Source: Melanocharis versteri (Eukaryota > Chordata > Aves > Passeriformes > Melanocharitidae). From it: 64,000 bases of DNA. The notes under the pieces were generated by a model. It saw nothing but the letters and a program-made list of their open reading frames with translations, made no database searches and was not told the DNA's origin. Position numbers and translations under genes: made by a program. Shown here piece by piece: positions 49,581-62,439 of this stretch. Positions within the stretch are counted from its first letter, which is position 1. Each line of letters begins with the position of its first letter. The stretch spans positions 751,592 to 815,591 of the forward strand of contig VZTG01006781.1 in assembly GCA_013397845.1 (NCBI GenBank), read 5' to 3'.

Positions 49581-52500
49581 GTGAGAATGAGGTGGACAGG
49601 CAGTAATGTCACAAGTCTTTTTTTAGGTCCTGCAGTTATCTGCCTTTTCATTATAACTGTTCTTTCTCTAATGTATTGCTTTTCATTGCAGGCTTTATTT
49701 TTAGGACATGGGATTTGGCCAGCAGTAGAACTCTCCCTTCTCTTTCTCGTGTGTTTGTTCTTAGTAGGAGGTCTGGTGAATAACACCAGCATTTAAAAAC
49801 CAAGCCTCTCAGTTTTCCTTCCTTGCTTTGTAGTGTTTGGTCCTGGTCTTACACATGATTAGATTGTTCACGTGAGCTGAGCTTCCGTATCCATAAGCCT
49901 GACTGTGTTAAGGAATTAGCTAAATAATAAGCCTGACTTGGGTTTTTATCTGTCATGGTGGTAATTCTCACCTTCCTCCAGAGGTTTTTAAGACTTAGGT
50001 GGTTTTCAGTACTTTAAGGTCCTGTGATGAAGGACATGATAGAAGAATAAAGCATTAAGAAAATCATTTGACACCAGTGCAGTAATTTCTCAAGTAACCC
50101 TCACATGCCATGGGAGAAAGACAATTTTCCAACTTGATTTTAAATACTACAACTTCATCTCTGTCTCTAGCCACACAATAGTGTGTCCATGGACAGACTG
50201 AGTTTCATACCATGGAGGGAAGATTCAAGAAACACCTTATGTGACAATCTGCTATCCACTTGAAAGGTTATGCACTGCTTTGTTCCTGCCCTTTACATCC
50301 TTGCCCTCCCAACAACATACCAAGATACATTTTGCCATGCACTTTCTCCCTTTTGCCTATAAAGTATCTTGACTACCTTTAGGATTTTTTTTTAACCCTT
50401 AGGCCAGAAAAATCCACTTTAAAAATATTTAATATGTCATGGTCTTTAAGGCCCCACCCAGCTATTCATTCTGTAGTCTTCTTTTCAGTTGGACTTCATC
50501 TTTCTTGGAATGTGGAGTCTGCACAAAGACTGCAGATGAGAGTCTGCCAGTTCCAGTGAAAGTGGTAGGATTACATCATACTATCTTACTTAACACTGTG
50601 AAATTTGCTTTCTTCACAGCATCATGACCATGTTATTTCATGTTCAATTTTTGCAAGAGAAGTGATGAAACAGAAGTGTTAGAGGGAAAATGCTTGGCAT
50701 GTTAGGATTTCAAAGCATTCTACCAGCATGGATTAATGATTTCTATGCCATTCCTGGGGAAACAGATGTTATTTACTCGCTTTCTACAGATGGGAAAACT
50801 GAAGTGTAGAATTAAAACCCTGGTATGCATCTTCATAACAGTATCTCTGTAGTTCAGTGAGGTACCACCCAGTTCTTGCACTAAGTGTGAAATGCATCCC
50901 ACTGCTAATAGAGAAGGTGTAGCATATATTTATATATATATGTATGTGTGTATATATATATATGAATGACAGTTTCCTTGATACCCTGGTAATATATCTC
51001 AGTTGTAACATGCAAGGCCTACCAAGTAAAAGAATAGTTTTGGTCCTACTCTCCATTAATTAGTAGGCACTTTTTGAGAGCCAGATGGATGTGCCAACTG
51101 GCAGAGTTTCTGATGGGACTGATGGAGTGTTATGTAGCTAAGTCACAGATTGATGCTACCAGCTAATAGATAAGAGTCATCACTTAACAATAGCTTGTAG
51201 TCACTAGAGATACAGAGTGGTTTTAAATTGGAATTTATATCTTGAAGCATCTACCTGCATTTTGCTTTTTCCTAAAGGCATTTATCCGTATGCATGAATC
51301 AGTTTGTCTCCAGGAACCTCCATTATGTGGTAATGTTGGTTAGAATTGTCTTCAAGGAGATGGGTACAGCCTTCAGGGGTTATATTGTAGCTGAATGAGA
51401 CCTGTGATGCTATAAAAAATTTGCAATATAAGAATATATTAGTGAAGCCATTATCCAAGCCATCTCAGAGTCTGAAATAATGTAATACATTCCATGTGCC
51501 ACTGTCACTTGGAGGGTGGATGATCTCACCCTTGCATGCTTAAAACTACTTTTAATGGGGGCCTCTCTTTCTTACTGTTCCTGCTAACTTTCATAGGTAA
51601 AACGGAGCCAGTCATGTGGTTAGAGTGAGAACAGAATTTGTATTTTAGGATACAACTAAAATTGCCTCGGTATCTCTCAGAATATTCCTTCCATGTTCAC
51701 AACAGGTTTATTGCCTTAAGACTAGGTGGGACCACTCCTGCTACAGAGCTGGAAATGTAGTAGAAAAAATCCACTCTTCTGCTTAAAGGCACGTTTTGGT
51801 TACACTCTGAAATGGCAGCTTCAGAGTTTCTGAGGTTATTTAAGCCGTGAGGTTCATCTGGAAGACTCAAAATTAATTGAGACCTCTTACTACAGCAACT
51901 CCTCATCTTTCTTTAGTGCCACATCTGCAGCCTGGATGGGTTTCCCAAGATGAAGATTCCTTACTGTACAAAAATGAGAATTGCAATTGGGACAAGTTGG
52001 TGGGAGTTGCATGGGTTTTGTATTTGCTTTTCTTACTAGTTTGTGACTTCCTGAGGCGTATGGAGGGCACACTTTAAACATGGAAATATGTGAGAGCTAG
52101 CAGTATTATTTGGTATATTATTTGTACCTAAATGTGTGTTTGATAGTATTCTGTCTTATAGCATTCTGTCTGATTACACAAGTTAAACAGTTTGTTTCCA
52201 TAAGAAGGGGAAAAAATACAATCAGAGGACTAAGCATTGACAAAAGATACCTTCAAAGAGAGTACCAGAGTTCATTACAAGAACAATGAAGGTACTATTA
52301 ATCAGGAAATCCCTACCCATCTGGTTCCAGCCACACTAAAAGATTTATTTTTTCTGATGTGGGATAAATGATAGGCCAAAGCTACAGAAGGCTTGCTTCT
52401 GACAGAGAAAATGCAGCATTATAGCCATTCCATCTGATAGCTACCTGGAGCACACCAGCACAAAGTAAGAAGAAAGTTTATACAAAACTGACTTCTCATG

Positions 52501-55087
52501 CAGCCATTTCTCGTTTTGACCGTTTTCAGTAGTTGCACAGTAAAGTGAATCAACAATGAGTTTACTGTGAAGAAGCTGGAGAGAACAAGAAGTTGTCATG
52601 CTGATCAGTTTCTGAGTCACAAGATCTCTGGAGGATGTTTTTCTTACTGATGCTGGATAGAGCTGATGCTGTCAGATGTGCAGTTGGTAGGAAAGGGCTG
52701 GAACTTGACCATCTTGCCAAGAGGTTTTACCGCTAAGGGCGGCAGAAGGATTCAGGTCTCTGAGGTTTGATATAGAGAGAGACTGCAAAGGTGGCTGTAG
52801 AAACAGTAGCTGAATAGGAGGCTGAAAATACAGTACAAATACTCTACACGGATTAAATGTTGCATAAAGCTGAGATCTGAAGTGGTTATTGGAGTTGGAT
52901 GTGCATGACCAGGTTTTTTTGTTTGTGAGTGTGCCTGTGCTTTGTTATAGTATGAAATGGCTATTCCTTGCTTGGATTGTTTAATTCCCCTGCAGCTGTG
53001 AATAGGGGTTTGGTTTTCTTTAAATAAAGGGAGGAGTCATTTCACTTGCATTCTTAATGGAGCTTTACGTGTTTTCTAAGGCTATTAAACCTTTTCTTGC
53101 TACATTTTCCTTAGTATACATTGCAAACACTCTGAGAAGAACAGATTTTGGCAACTGTCAGAACCAGACCCTAACTAAGGAGAAGAGTTGCTTCTCCAAA
53201 ACCTACTTTTTCCATCTCTCCTTCCCTCCAGTTTCAGTCTGTGTTATTAGGGGAGAAAGGAGGACTGTTACGCCTTCAGGTCCCATGTCATCAGACAGAA
53301 CTGGCAGCCTACTTCAGACTTGCATGGTTTAATCTGCAATTTGTCAAATACAAAACACCCTCAGCTTTTAGTCATTAAGTATTAGCAAACTGGTTAATAA
53401 TGTTCTTGTTTCAGTTGCTCATTGCTAACGTTTTCACCCTTGTTGCAGCCTACAAACTCATCTAAGCAAACTGTCTAGATTGCCCAAATATGTTTTTTAT
53501 TACTATTTATTTTTCCATAAGCACCCACACCTTGGTATAAATCAAACCAAGAACCCTGCCCTGAGGAGATTGTATTCTACAAGATAGTCTTGCCTTTCAT
53601 AGTTGAATTTTTTTAAAATGAAACTCAAAATATGTTGTGAGGTAGAAGAACATATTTATTGCCTTTAAAATACTTGCTTCTGAGTTGTCTTGGAAAATAA
53701 GCTGTGTCCTAAGCATTCTTTGTTCTCATGAAAGTAATAGAGATATTGAGGCACCCTCAGTAGTGCTTGTATCTTTTGTCTAATTTTTCTGTCAGACCAC
53801 CTTTTAGTAAAATGATATACATTGCATTAATAACTGGGTATCAGGAGAGGGGCTGCAACACAGATATGGGATCAGATATAGAGGGTTGTGGTTGTGATTT
53901 TGTGAATTGCAAGTGATTTATATGTCTTATATGCAGTCCTTAGGTAGGGAGCCCACCCACTGCACAGACCCAGGTTACAGACTGCTGCATAATGAGGCTT
54001 ATCTGACATTTTTAATGATTTGATAGTGGTGGGAAGGAAACCACTACCTATGCTACTCCAATGGAAAATAGCAAAATAATGGTGATAAAGGTTTGCAAAA
54101 GCTGTATGAGACTCTGTGAGAATTGCTGCAGTAACAAAATGAAAGTGGTAAAGAACGAAGAGCTGCTGCTGCACAACAGTGAAAGGATCCCATTTCTGTG
54201 CAGCTCTATGCGAGTTACACAAGGTTAAATTGCAGCTCTGTCATTGTCATTCATGCAGGCTGCAGTAATTTTTCCCCAGCAGTAGTTATAGTAAAGTAAT
54301 ATTTTTTTTAACACTGGATAAGTCTCTTTGAAGATGGCACAATTAGTGGCGGTGGGAAATGAAGATCTCTGATTAACTGCAATTAAAGTATACTGTGATG
54401 GGGGTTATCTTGCAGACCTTCCAAGTGACCTGACCTTGAGCTGAAAGGCTGTGTCAGTCAGCCTGACCAAAGCATGCTGGGAGCAAAGCCCTGCTGGTAA
54501 ACACTTTTTGTGTCTGCCAAGGAATGCTGCAATATGCTTTCGTCAGTCCCAAATGAAAAATAAGGGCACACAGCATTTTAGATGGATCATTGGCAGCATA
54601 TGTATGGTTCCATAACTTGCTTTCTATGCATGACCACACTGGTTTGGGTATTGCTTTAGGGAAAGGGGAAGATGAACATGTCCCTCTGCATAAATCTATG
54701 GAGACAAAATAAAGGATACATAAATACTTAGCATGCACATTTGCAACTCATGCTTAGGAAGGGAGATGAAGCAAAGTTGTTTAGCGAACTTGGGTGTGTT
54801 ATTGAGTTACTGTGCTGAAGAACAACTCTAAGTATTGGTCTGCTTTTGTCTCACAGCGAGTTCAAGGTAACAGCCATTCGATTAAACCTTAATGAAAAAG
54901 CAATAGTCTCAGACTTCACTTATGAGTTAGGTCATGAGAACCATTTTATTGACCAGAGTCAAGTTACCTAGTCAGATTCATATCTCATATTGCATTTAAC
55001 CAGAGCTGAGGGAGAAACTGTGTATTATTTTTACTTGTTCTATGCTCAATGCTCATGTAATATTTGATTTTTCTTTTGTTGCTCTAG
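49581..55087 (+). other. HSPBAP1: HSPBAP1 intron 2
   Basis: A 5.5-kb GT-AG intron (GTGAGA to GCTCTAG). It contains a short piece resembling MIR in reverse (about 50785-50820, CTACAGATGGGAAAACTGAA), a TA-rich microsatellite (50923-50964) and otherwise unremarkable sequence. Confidence 0.85.
50923..50964. repeat. TA/TATG-rich microsatellite
   Basis: Alternating pyrimidine-purine run of TATA, with TATG and TGTG interruptions, in HSPBAP1 intron 2. Confidence 0.9.
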
Positions 55088-55272
55088 TTCCCCAGTTTGA
55101 AACCAGTTGTAGCTACGTGGAAGCTACACTTGAGGAGTTTTTGGCTTGGAGTTGTGGGCAGCCTTCTTGTCTCTCTGGACCATTCAGTTGTTACGATTAC
55201 TCCAAATATTGGGCTTATGCTGACTACAAGTACATTGCTAGGATATTTGAAGACAAGCCAGAAATTTTCCAG
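55088..55272 (+). CDS. HSPBAP1: HSPBAP1 exon 3, JmjC domain
   Basis: The exon encodes PQFETSCSYVEATLEEFLAW, then SCGQPSCLSGPFSCYDYSKY and WAYADYKYIARIFEDKPEIF, ending at Gln. Human HSPBAP1 has the matching run from VPQFET to the FEDK motif. The segment belongs to the N-terminal portion of the JmjC fold, and the WAYADYKY block is the strongest family mark. The acceptor is TTGCTCTAG and the donor CAG|GTAAAA. It enters with two bases completing Val and leaves in phase 0. Translation of the full 185 bp is free of stops, and the phase agrees with exons 2 and 4. Confidence 0.95.
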
Positions 55273-58109
55273 GTAAAACATAAATATTATCTCTTCCTAG
55301 TTGAACCATTGCAAATTATCTAATGTAGCTTCTGAAACATCTACTGCTATCCCTGTCTGCTCCTTTGGCCATTTACTTTAAAATTTTGAAATAAAAGCTA
55401 TTGGCTCTCAGGCTAACTGAAATCTGCCAAGTGGCAGCCATCTAAAATTCTGGGTCTTCTTATAAGTTTAGAAACAACATCCCAAGTGACAAAAAGAACT
55501 ACCAGGTTGGCAGCACTCTCCTGCCCATTTAGGCCAGATCCACCTTGCACCCAAGTGGTGCCCAAATTAACAGCTCCACTCAGGAGGGAGGATTGATGGC
55601 ATGTATTCCCCTGTAGTAACAAGGCTGTAACACAGCTTTGCTCCATGTTTTGTGTCGTGGCTCATTTTCTTAAGTAGCACAGCGCCTTCCCTAAATGTAA
55701 TTAGATTAACTGTTTATGAGGAGGCGAGATCCTGTGGAGGCAGTAAAATAGAGGAAGTAAGCTGCCCATGGAAGTACGTAATCTATGGTAATTACCCTCC
55801 ATAGTAGGACAACTACCCAAGGTATTTCCTTTTATTTTCTCTGTGCCTATCTCCTATTTCAATGTCTGGCTTCATCTACATTCCTGGTACTTCTTGCAAA
55901 TTGTAAGAGGGCAAAATTAAGGATAGCTATACAAAAGGCGTACTTCTTCAAAAGATATAAGGAAAGAGTAAGTAAAGCCTTATTCATTTCTATACTTTGA
56001 AAGGTGAAAATGGAATCATAATTCCCTGCAAAATCACTGTATCACTGGGGTGACGAGTATGAACTGATAAGCCCCCTCAAATTAATTATTTCCTCAGAGA
56101 GCATTGCCCATGCTCCTTATATGTATTTTATTCTTTTGTGCCAGTAAAATTGGTGTTTTTCAGTGATCAGTCTTTTTTCAGACTTTCAGATTTTTCAGAC
56201 TTTCCCATTGTTCCGTGGGTCGGACGGTAAGCATTGGACACAGAGATCTTCTTACCTTTCTTTCTCCCTCCCCTTCCTGAGCACACTGAAACACAACCAT
56301 GATCACATAACCTTGGGCTGCTGGTTCATGTTGTTTGAACATAAGTTGGGAGCTCCAGGGATGTTTCAGGTTTCCCCAGATCTTTGCATAACTTTCTCTG
56401 TCTGTGGTCCTGTCTTGGTCTTCTCTTTTTCTGCCTCCACAGACAGCATTTCCATGTGTTTTCTGGCATGAGCCAATAGCAGCTCAGAAGACCTGAACAG
56501 CCTGCTGCTTCCTTCAGTCAATAAAACACACTTGAAAAAAACCAACCATTTTCCTACCTCCTTCTTTCACTTGCCCCCATTCAAGAACAAGGTTGAGGCT
56601 CCAGGAGTTGCATTTCTGTGTAGGTGTCTTGCCACAACCTGATCACCTGACCTAACACACAACAGATTGTACTGCAGTTTTAGAATAGACACACGTAATG
56701 GTTATGCCATGGATTTTTTTGAAAAGCAGAATCTGGGAAGGAAAAAATTGGTGGTGTTATGCAAGCAAATATGGTGTGTGTCATCTGCCATTTTCACAGG
56801 CATGGGAGAGAAATGCATCCGTCAGTTCCAGACTCATATGGCTTTTGAAACACTGCTACACAGTTTGTACCAGCCAAAAGAGTTCTTTGTAGAAATTCTC
56901 TTCTATTCTTGTGTGAATTTGATGATAACTCCTTTTTTGCTTTCTAGATTTTATTTAGATTTACGTGAGGTTATTTGAAGGGGAAAAGAAGGCCAACTGC
57001 ACTGTTATTTATAGTGATTAATAGGGCCATTTAGAAGTTGTTTGAAATTTAGATTGCACTGTTTATCATTTACAGTTGTGTGGGCTAAGGTAATGATTCC
57101 ATTATTCTAATCTATGAGCAATATCTAGCATCTTACATTTTTTGTTCAGTTGATATTTCATTACAGAATTTGAGATATAAATCAGGAGCGAGATACATGC
57201 ATGAAGTTTAAATAGAAATGAGACCTTTTAAAGTGACATACGGGTACAGATTAACTTCATTATAAGCAGCAAATGAAATAAATATATATCACGAGTAATG
57301 TGCCATCTGTTATGGTTGGAACACCTTTTAGTGCATTTCTTCTTACTGTGGCTTTTTATTGTAGAAAAGGAACCCAGTGTGACAAGATTTCAGTAATACT
57401 ACCAGTTCCTTCTCAGTTCATTGGTTAAAAACTATTTTACCCATAATCGCTTCAACTATTTACTACAGCAGCAGCATTTTCAAAAAGTTCTTTTAAATCT
57501 AATATTGATTATGTGTGCTTTCTTTTCACTTAAATTGTAACAAAATATAAAAACTATTTAGGTGTGAGATTAAAGTGTAGAAATGGTCTTATGGTTAACT
57601 TTTTCACTGAAATAGTTGTATTGAATTTCAAATTTTATGCCTGCTGAAATCTATAGGAGCAACTTTTTCTTTCTGATCTTTTGCTGTCTTTGACAGATGT
57701 TTATATTACACTTCTGCATTTTTTTCAAATGGTATCTTTAAAATCAATAACTCTGAAATTCAGAATCTTTAGCAACACCTAATTTTTGAGAAGGCTGTCA
57801 CTCACTTTGAGGGTTTCCTGATACAGAGTCATGGTGAAGTCATCCCTATAATGTCTAGCTGTAGTTTTCCTCATCCATAGATCTTCAAAAAGGATAGTCA
57901 TCCACCTGTCTGCAAGCAGCAAGCTTACATACTTAAATTAGGACTCCTAGACTCCTACTTTCTCTTTATAGACAGCAGAAAGAGAGAGGCTTTTGCAAGG
58001 CATGATTGAGAGTGCTTTGACTAGAGCAGGAGCCAAGCTTAAATTAGGTTCCTGAAGTTAGGTGATGTGAATGACCCCAAAGTGCTTTACTGAAATGGAA
58101 CGAATACCC

Positions 58110-58240
58110 TTATCTTCCTTTTCAAGATGGGAAAAATAAAACTCAGAGATGAAGCGATTTGCCCAAGACCATCAGGAAGCCAGAAATTTAATCTGTGTTT
58201 CCTAAGGCTCAGTCTGGGGCTCCAGCCAAAAGGCGCCAGT
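58110..58240 (-). mobile_element. MIR-like SINE remnant, reverse orientation
   Basis: The series CAAGATGGGAAAAATAAAAC, TCAGAGATGAAGCGATTTGC and CCAAGACCATCAGGAAGCCAG follows the reverse MIR consensus of ACAGATGGGGAAACTGAGGC, CAGAGAGATTAAGTGACTTG and CCCAAGGTCACACAGGAAG. It is diverged but collinear over about 100 bp. Confidence 0.65.
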
Positions 58241-58706
58241 ATCTCTGGCCAGTATTCCTCAAGTGCTTTCCAACAAACAAATGATCAGGCCCTGCAGGTG
58301 GCAGGGTGAGCTGTAGATACATGGGAAAGCTTTATTCAAGCTATACCAAACCGTTCTGCAAAACTCTTGGACTGTCTGAAAAATACCTCACTGTGCCTCT
58401 TTCCAACTGTCATCCCCAAGGGATTGCTTGTGGGAGGATCAACGGACTGGAAAGATCCAGGAATGTGTTCATAATACATGCACACCTGTTCTGCCCCTTC
58501 TCACCCTGTCATCAAATTGTTTTAAGTTCACTGCCTCTGCAGTTGCAAATGTGTCCATTAAATAATAAGAAACTTAACCTGGCATAACACTGGGTCACAG
58601 ATGGGGTAAAGTCTGTGTTCCCAGACTACATGGAGAAAGCTGAGATAGGAGCAAAGAGAGACAAAAATTCTGCGTGCATTATCAATTATTTAAAAAGGGA
58701 ATAGGG

Positions 58707-58775
58707 ATTTTTCTTTCCTTCTTTCCTTTTATTTCCTTTCCTTTCCTTTTCCTTTTCCTTTCCTTTCATTCTTTT
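58707..58775. repeat. Polypyrimidine (CCTTT)n-like tract
   Basis: A nearly pure C/T run built from CTTTC and CCTTTT units, in HSPBAP1 intron 3, about 360 bp upstream of exon 4. Confidence 0.9.
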
Positions 58776-59130
58776 TAAATGCCATACATAAGAATTTTTC
58801 TAAAAACAATTCTGAGTTTGGGTGGATGGTTAAGAGTGGAGAAAGGTAAAAAAGCGTGTTTGAAAAGGAAAAGAAGGCCCATGTGGCCATGGGAATTTGG
58901 GCAGTCCTTCTGTAGAGCAAAGGAGTAACTTGAGTGATATGAAAGGTGGGGGTGAGAATTTTGGAGAAAGGGGAACAGAGTATGCATGCTCCAGAACCCT
59001 ACCAAGGAAAAACAGCTGCAGTAGATGAAGAGTGACTGCAGTGGAAGGAGAAGACAGGAGACTCTCAGAACTAAGGATAGGATGTGAATCAGTTCAACAA
59101 CTTATATAAATAACCTTTTTGTTGCTGTAG

Positions 59131-59267
59131 GATGTAAGGTGGTCTGACTTTGGTTTTCCTGGAAGAAGTGGAAAAGAGAGCACGCTGTGGATTGGTTCTG
59201 AAGGAGCAAACACCCCCTGCCATTTGGACTCCTATGGCTGCAACTTGGTGCTGCAAGTACAAGGAAG
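59131..59267 (+). CDS. HSPBAP1: HSPBAP1 exon 4, JmjC catalytic HxD exon
   Basis: The exon encodes DVRWSDFGFPGRSGKESTLW, then IGSEGANTPCHLDSYGCNLV and LQVQG. It carries the JmjC metal-binding HxD pair (His-Leu-Asp) in the order TPxHxD, the arrangement seen in the asparaginyl hydroxylase FIH, where the Thr also contacts 2-oxoglutarate. The human counterpart reads nearly the same (TPCHLDSYGCNLV). The acceptor is TTGCTGTAG and the donor GGAAG|GTAACA. The exon starts in phase 0 and ends with AG, which exon 5 completes to Arg. The metal-binding residues are intact, so nothing visible suggests loss of iron binding. Enzyme activity of this family member is inferred from the fold. Confidence 0.95.
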
Positions 59268-62267
59268 GTAACAAGTGCACATACATACAGCAAATACAGG
59301 GTAGAGTTATACTGTGCATAAAGTTAGTTTGGGACTGTGTGTTACACAGTCCAATTATAAACACTTTTATCTTCTTAGTAGTTATGAATTCAGCAATTTG
59401 GAATTTGGAGATAAAAGAGTTAAAAATAAAAAGTCCCCAAACAAAATAGAAATAAACTACCTTAGACTTTTACAATATTCTCTGTGCAAGAGCCTCTAAT
59501 AGCCTGCTAGAATTAATTTAAAAGGGGACCATCAGGATGGGAGCAGCCAGCTGTGAGCAAAGTTGAAAGGGACATTTGAGGCTCCAAACTCATTTGGGAG
59601 CATGTGGCTGTTTCTGTATCTTTCTGCCTGTTTACATGCTGTCTTTTTTTTTTCCATTCTTTTTTTCTCCTTTTTTTCCATATTGGCCTCAGGATTGGTG
59701 TTTGTTTTTGGTTTTAGGGTTGTTATCTATTTATTGCTAGAGTAGCACTAGAGTAACAGAACAAGTTGCACACACCTTTTAGGTTTGATAGTATAAAGTG
59801 GAAGAAATAATTTGCTAGTGGGTGTTCAATGGGATTAATTACTCTGACATTTTATAGAACAGTAAAATCATGGTGGTGGTGGTGTAATTAAGGTGCAGGA
59901 TTGGAAGTCAGGTGTGTTGCCTTCTAGCTGGGCAGTGCCACATGCTGACCAGCTTTAAGGCCTGAGGTAAATTAATTTCTCATCATCTTACCCCTAAGAA
60001 GGGTAACTCTGTAGAGATTATTCAGTCATGTTTGTAAACAGCCTTGAGGTCCTTGGGTGGATGTGCAGCAGAGGCACTCTGGAAGCCTCCCTCAGCACTG
60101 CTGTGCTGCAGCCAGTCCTGTAGACTTCAGATCACATCAGTAAGCATTGTGCATTGAAGTCCAGACACTTCAGTGTATTCAGGAGCCAGAAATCTCATTG
60201 AAAACCATGAGACTTAAATGCCTAAATATCTTCTAAGGATCCACTTAAATACTGGATGTACTAAATAAGTACAGTGATGTAGCAGACACAATACCTGCCA
60301 AGCCTCTTTGATCTCTACCTTCAGATGTTGAACTCGAGCCAGAGTTCCAGCATCACGCAGCAGTTTTGCCCACCTTCCCAAGGCACTTCCTCCCCCTCAA
60401 GTAGAGCAAAATCCTTGTTCCTCTCAGGGAAAGAAATCCAAAGCCTTTGCACAGCCTGAAAAGACAAAGTTGTTTTCCTCTTCAGAACAAAGCCTTTAAA
60501 TAGATTGCAAACTTCCACAAGCTTGTGAATCCTGTGCTTCTTCAGAGCAGAAAGATTCCCTTTTGAGACTCATAAACAAGACAGACTTTGTAACAGAATA
60601 TAAGCTTATGCTAAACTTAAATAGATTTGCCTTTGCAGGAAAGCCAGGGACAACTCCTTAGCCCTTTGTTGCTATCTTGAATTTCCTCCTTGCATCCCTC
60701 AGGCTTCTTAATTTTTTGCTTTATGATATTTGCTTCGTTGTGAGCCTGCAGGATTAACCCTGAGCCTCCTAACCTAGTCATTCTCTGCCCCCTCAGAGGA
60801 TCTAGCTTGGAGGGCAAAATAAAGTTGCAATAAGGCTTGAGTTTCAGGAGAAGTAATTTTGTGCTTGCATCCAGCAGTTGCTTTGGTAATTACCAAGAAA
60901 TATCAGCAGCCTATGGCCCTTGCATCTGTGCTGGTCTCTGTAGTTCTGACTATCCTGCTATTCCTATCTCCTCTGTTCCTGTCTCTTCTGGGTTTGTGCC
61001 ATTTGGTTGCTTTGCTCCCATTTTCAGATCTGTGACTTAAAACTGACAACCAGAAGCAACAGACAAAATGCAAGAAGTGAGTGCCAAGGGAAAGGACACA
61101 AAAAAAAGCCCTTGTTAGAGTCCAAAACAAAAAAATAGAGCTACACAAGCTGTCCAGCTGTGCTGTAAAGTGCTGCCTTTACTTTTCCATTGCTTAGTGC
61201 ATTGGTCATGTTGTACTGTTTGTCTGGCACCTCTTAAATGTAATAAATTCTCTTTGTGTATTTATTCTGCTTATTTCTATCACCTAAAGTGCTGCCATAT
61301 AAAACTTCTATTTCTAGATAACATATATTCCTGCTAACATATCTCATTTATAATACCCATAAAACTGGCACCAGCAGTTCTGGCATATTCTTTTTTTTCT
61401 CTTTGGTCTGGTCTTTGTAAGTGAAATAGAGACATTAGCTCCTGAGGACAAAGTCTGGTCTCAGCTCTGCTTGGCTGGGCACTGTGGTGCATTCATGTGC
61501 TTCTTCAGGCATGTAGAGAGCAACCTGGCACATGAGTGCCCTCATGAGCAGAACAACCCTGTCCTGCTCCATCTGGCATTTAGTCACACCAGTAAGTTCT
61601 TAAATGCACAATAAGCCACATTTTCATTATGTGGTACTGATAACACAAAAAAAATACAGATGTTTAAGGATGCTTATGTCTATGGATGTGTCTGGTTTTT
61701 ATTTATGCCATCTTTGGCATGGGAACATCAAGGTGATTTTTACTAAGAATGGGGGGTTCACGACTAACAGCCATGTAACTACTGAAGGAAACAGAAGATA
61801 ATGTCTATACCCTTTTACTATTGCCATCCTAGACACACGATGCTCTCCTTTCAAAACAAATAGAGATTTTGAAAGCTTTTTATTCAGTGAACAAAAATAC
61901 ATTGTCTGTAACAAAACTATTTCCTCTAGTTTATAGAGCAATTTTTAATGCTCTGAGCATCTGTAAATGCTTCATTAAAAGGACGAAGGAGAAACCAGAT
62001 GGGAGAGGTTTTTTAAATTTTATTTTATCTGCCTTTTAAAAATGATTGGTGAGAAGCTGTAAATCTTTTCAGTTAAAAAATTAAAAAGTGGAATATTTTA
62101 AAAACACTTTCGGGAGACAGCCTGTAAGCACTGGCTGTGTTCTCACTGTGTAGGAGATTCACATAGCAAGGCAGATTTATGTTTTATTGAAAACCTTGCT
62201 ACTGCCTTTAGTTCTTTGCTGCAAGTGACATGCACTGAATACATTTTTATCTTCTCTCTATTTTCAG
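59268..62267 (+). other. HSPBAP1: HSPBAP1 intron 4
   Basis: A 3.0-kb GT-AG intron (GTAACA to TATTTTCAG). It contains a forward MIR-like SINE remnant (59876-60080) and T-rich runs near 59640-59680. Nothing else is recognised. Confidence 0.85.
59876..60080 (+). mobile_element. MIR-like SINE remnant, nearly full length
   Basis: The order of segments follows MIR: GGTGTAATTAAGGTGCAGGA, TTGGAAGTCAGGTGTGTTGC, CTGGGCAGTGCCACATGCTG, a TTAATTTCTCATCATCTTAC core, then TTTGTAAACAGCCTTGAGGT and a GGTGGATGTGC end. It covers most of the roughly 260-bp element, from the tRNA-like head to the 3' end. Confidence 0.65.
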
Positions 62268-62439
62268 GAAGAGATGGCACCTCTTCCCACCTGGTGACAC
62301 CAGTTTCCTTTATCCTACCAGGATCCCTTATGAGGAATCCAGCATATTCAGCAAAGTCAACATTGCCAACCCAGATCTGAAGCGCTTTCCTGAGTTTAGC
62401 AACTCAACAGCCCATGTTGTCACGCTCAGTCCAGGACAG
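62268..62439 (+). CDS. HSPBAP1: HSPBAP1 exon 5, JmjC domain continuation
   Basis: The exon encodes KRWHLFPPGDTSFLYPTRIP, then YEESSIFSKVNIANPDLKRF and PEFSNSTAHVVTLSPGQ, closely matching the human segment from KRWHLFPPEDT to TLSPGQ. The Lys near its start falls close to the position of the 2-oxoglutarate-binding Lys of FIH (KRCILFPP there). The first base completes an Arg codon split across intron 4, and the exon ends in phase 0 at CAG|GTACCA. The next exon should hold the last metal-binding His (in a WWHYVE-like block); it is not in this window. The gene therefore continues to the right, and the C-terminal third is missing only because the window ends. Confidence 0.95.

Larger units (their letters stand above)
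55273..59130 (+). other. HSPBAP1: HSPBAP1 intron 3
   Basis: A 3.9-kb GT-AG intron (GTAAAA to TTGCTGTAG). It carries a reverse-oriented MIR-like remnant (58110-58240) and a polypyrimidine CCTTT-rich tract (58707-58775). No other element is recognised. Confidence 0.85.
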
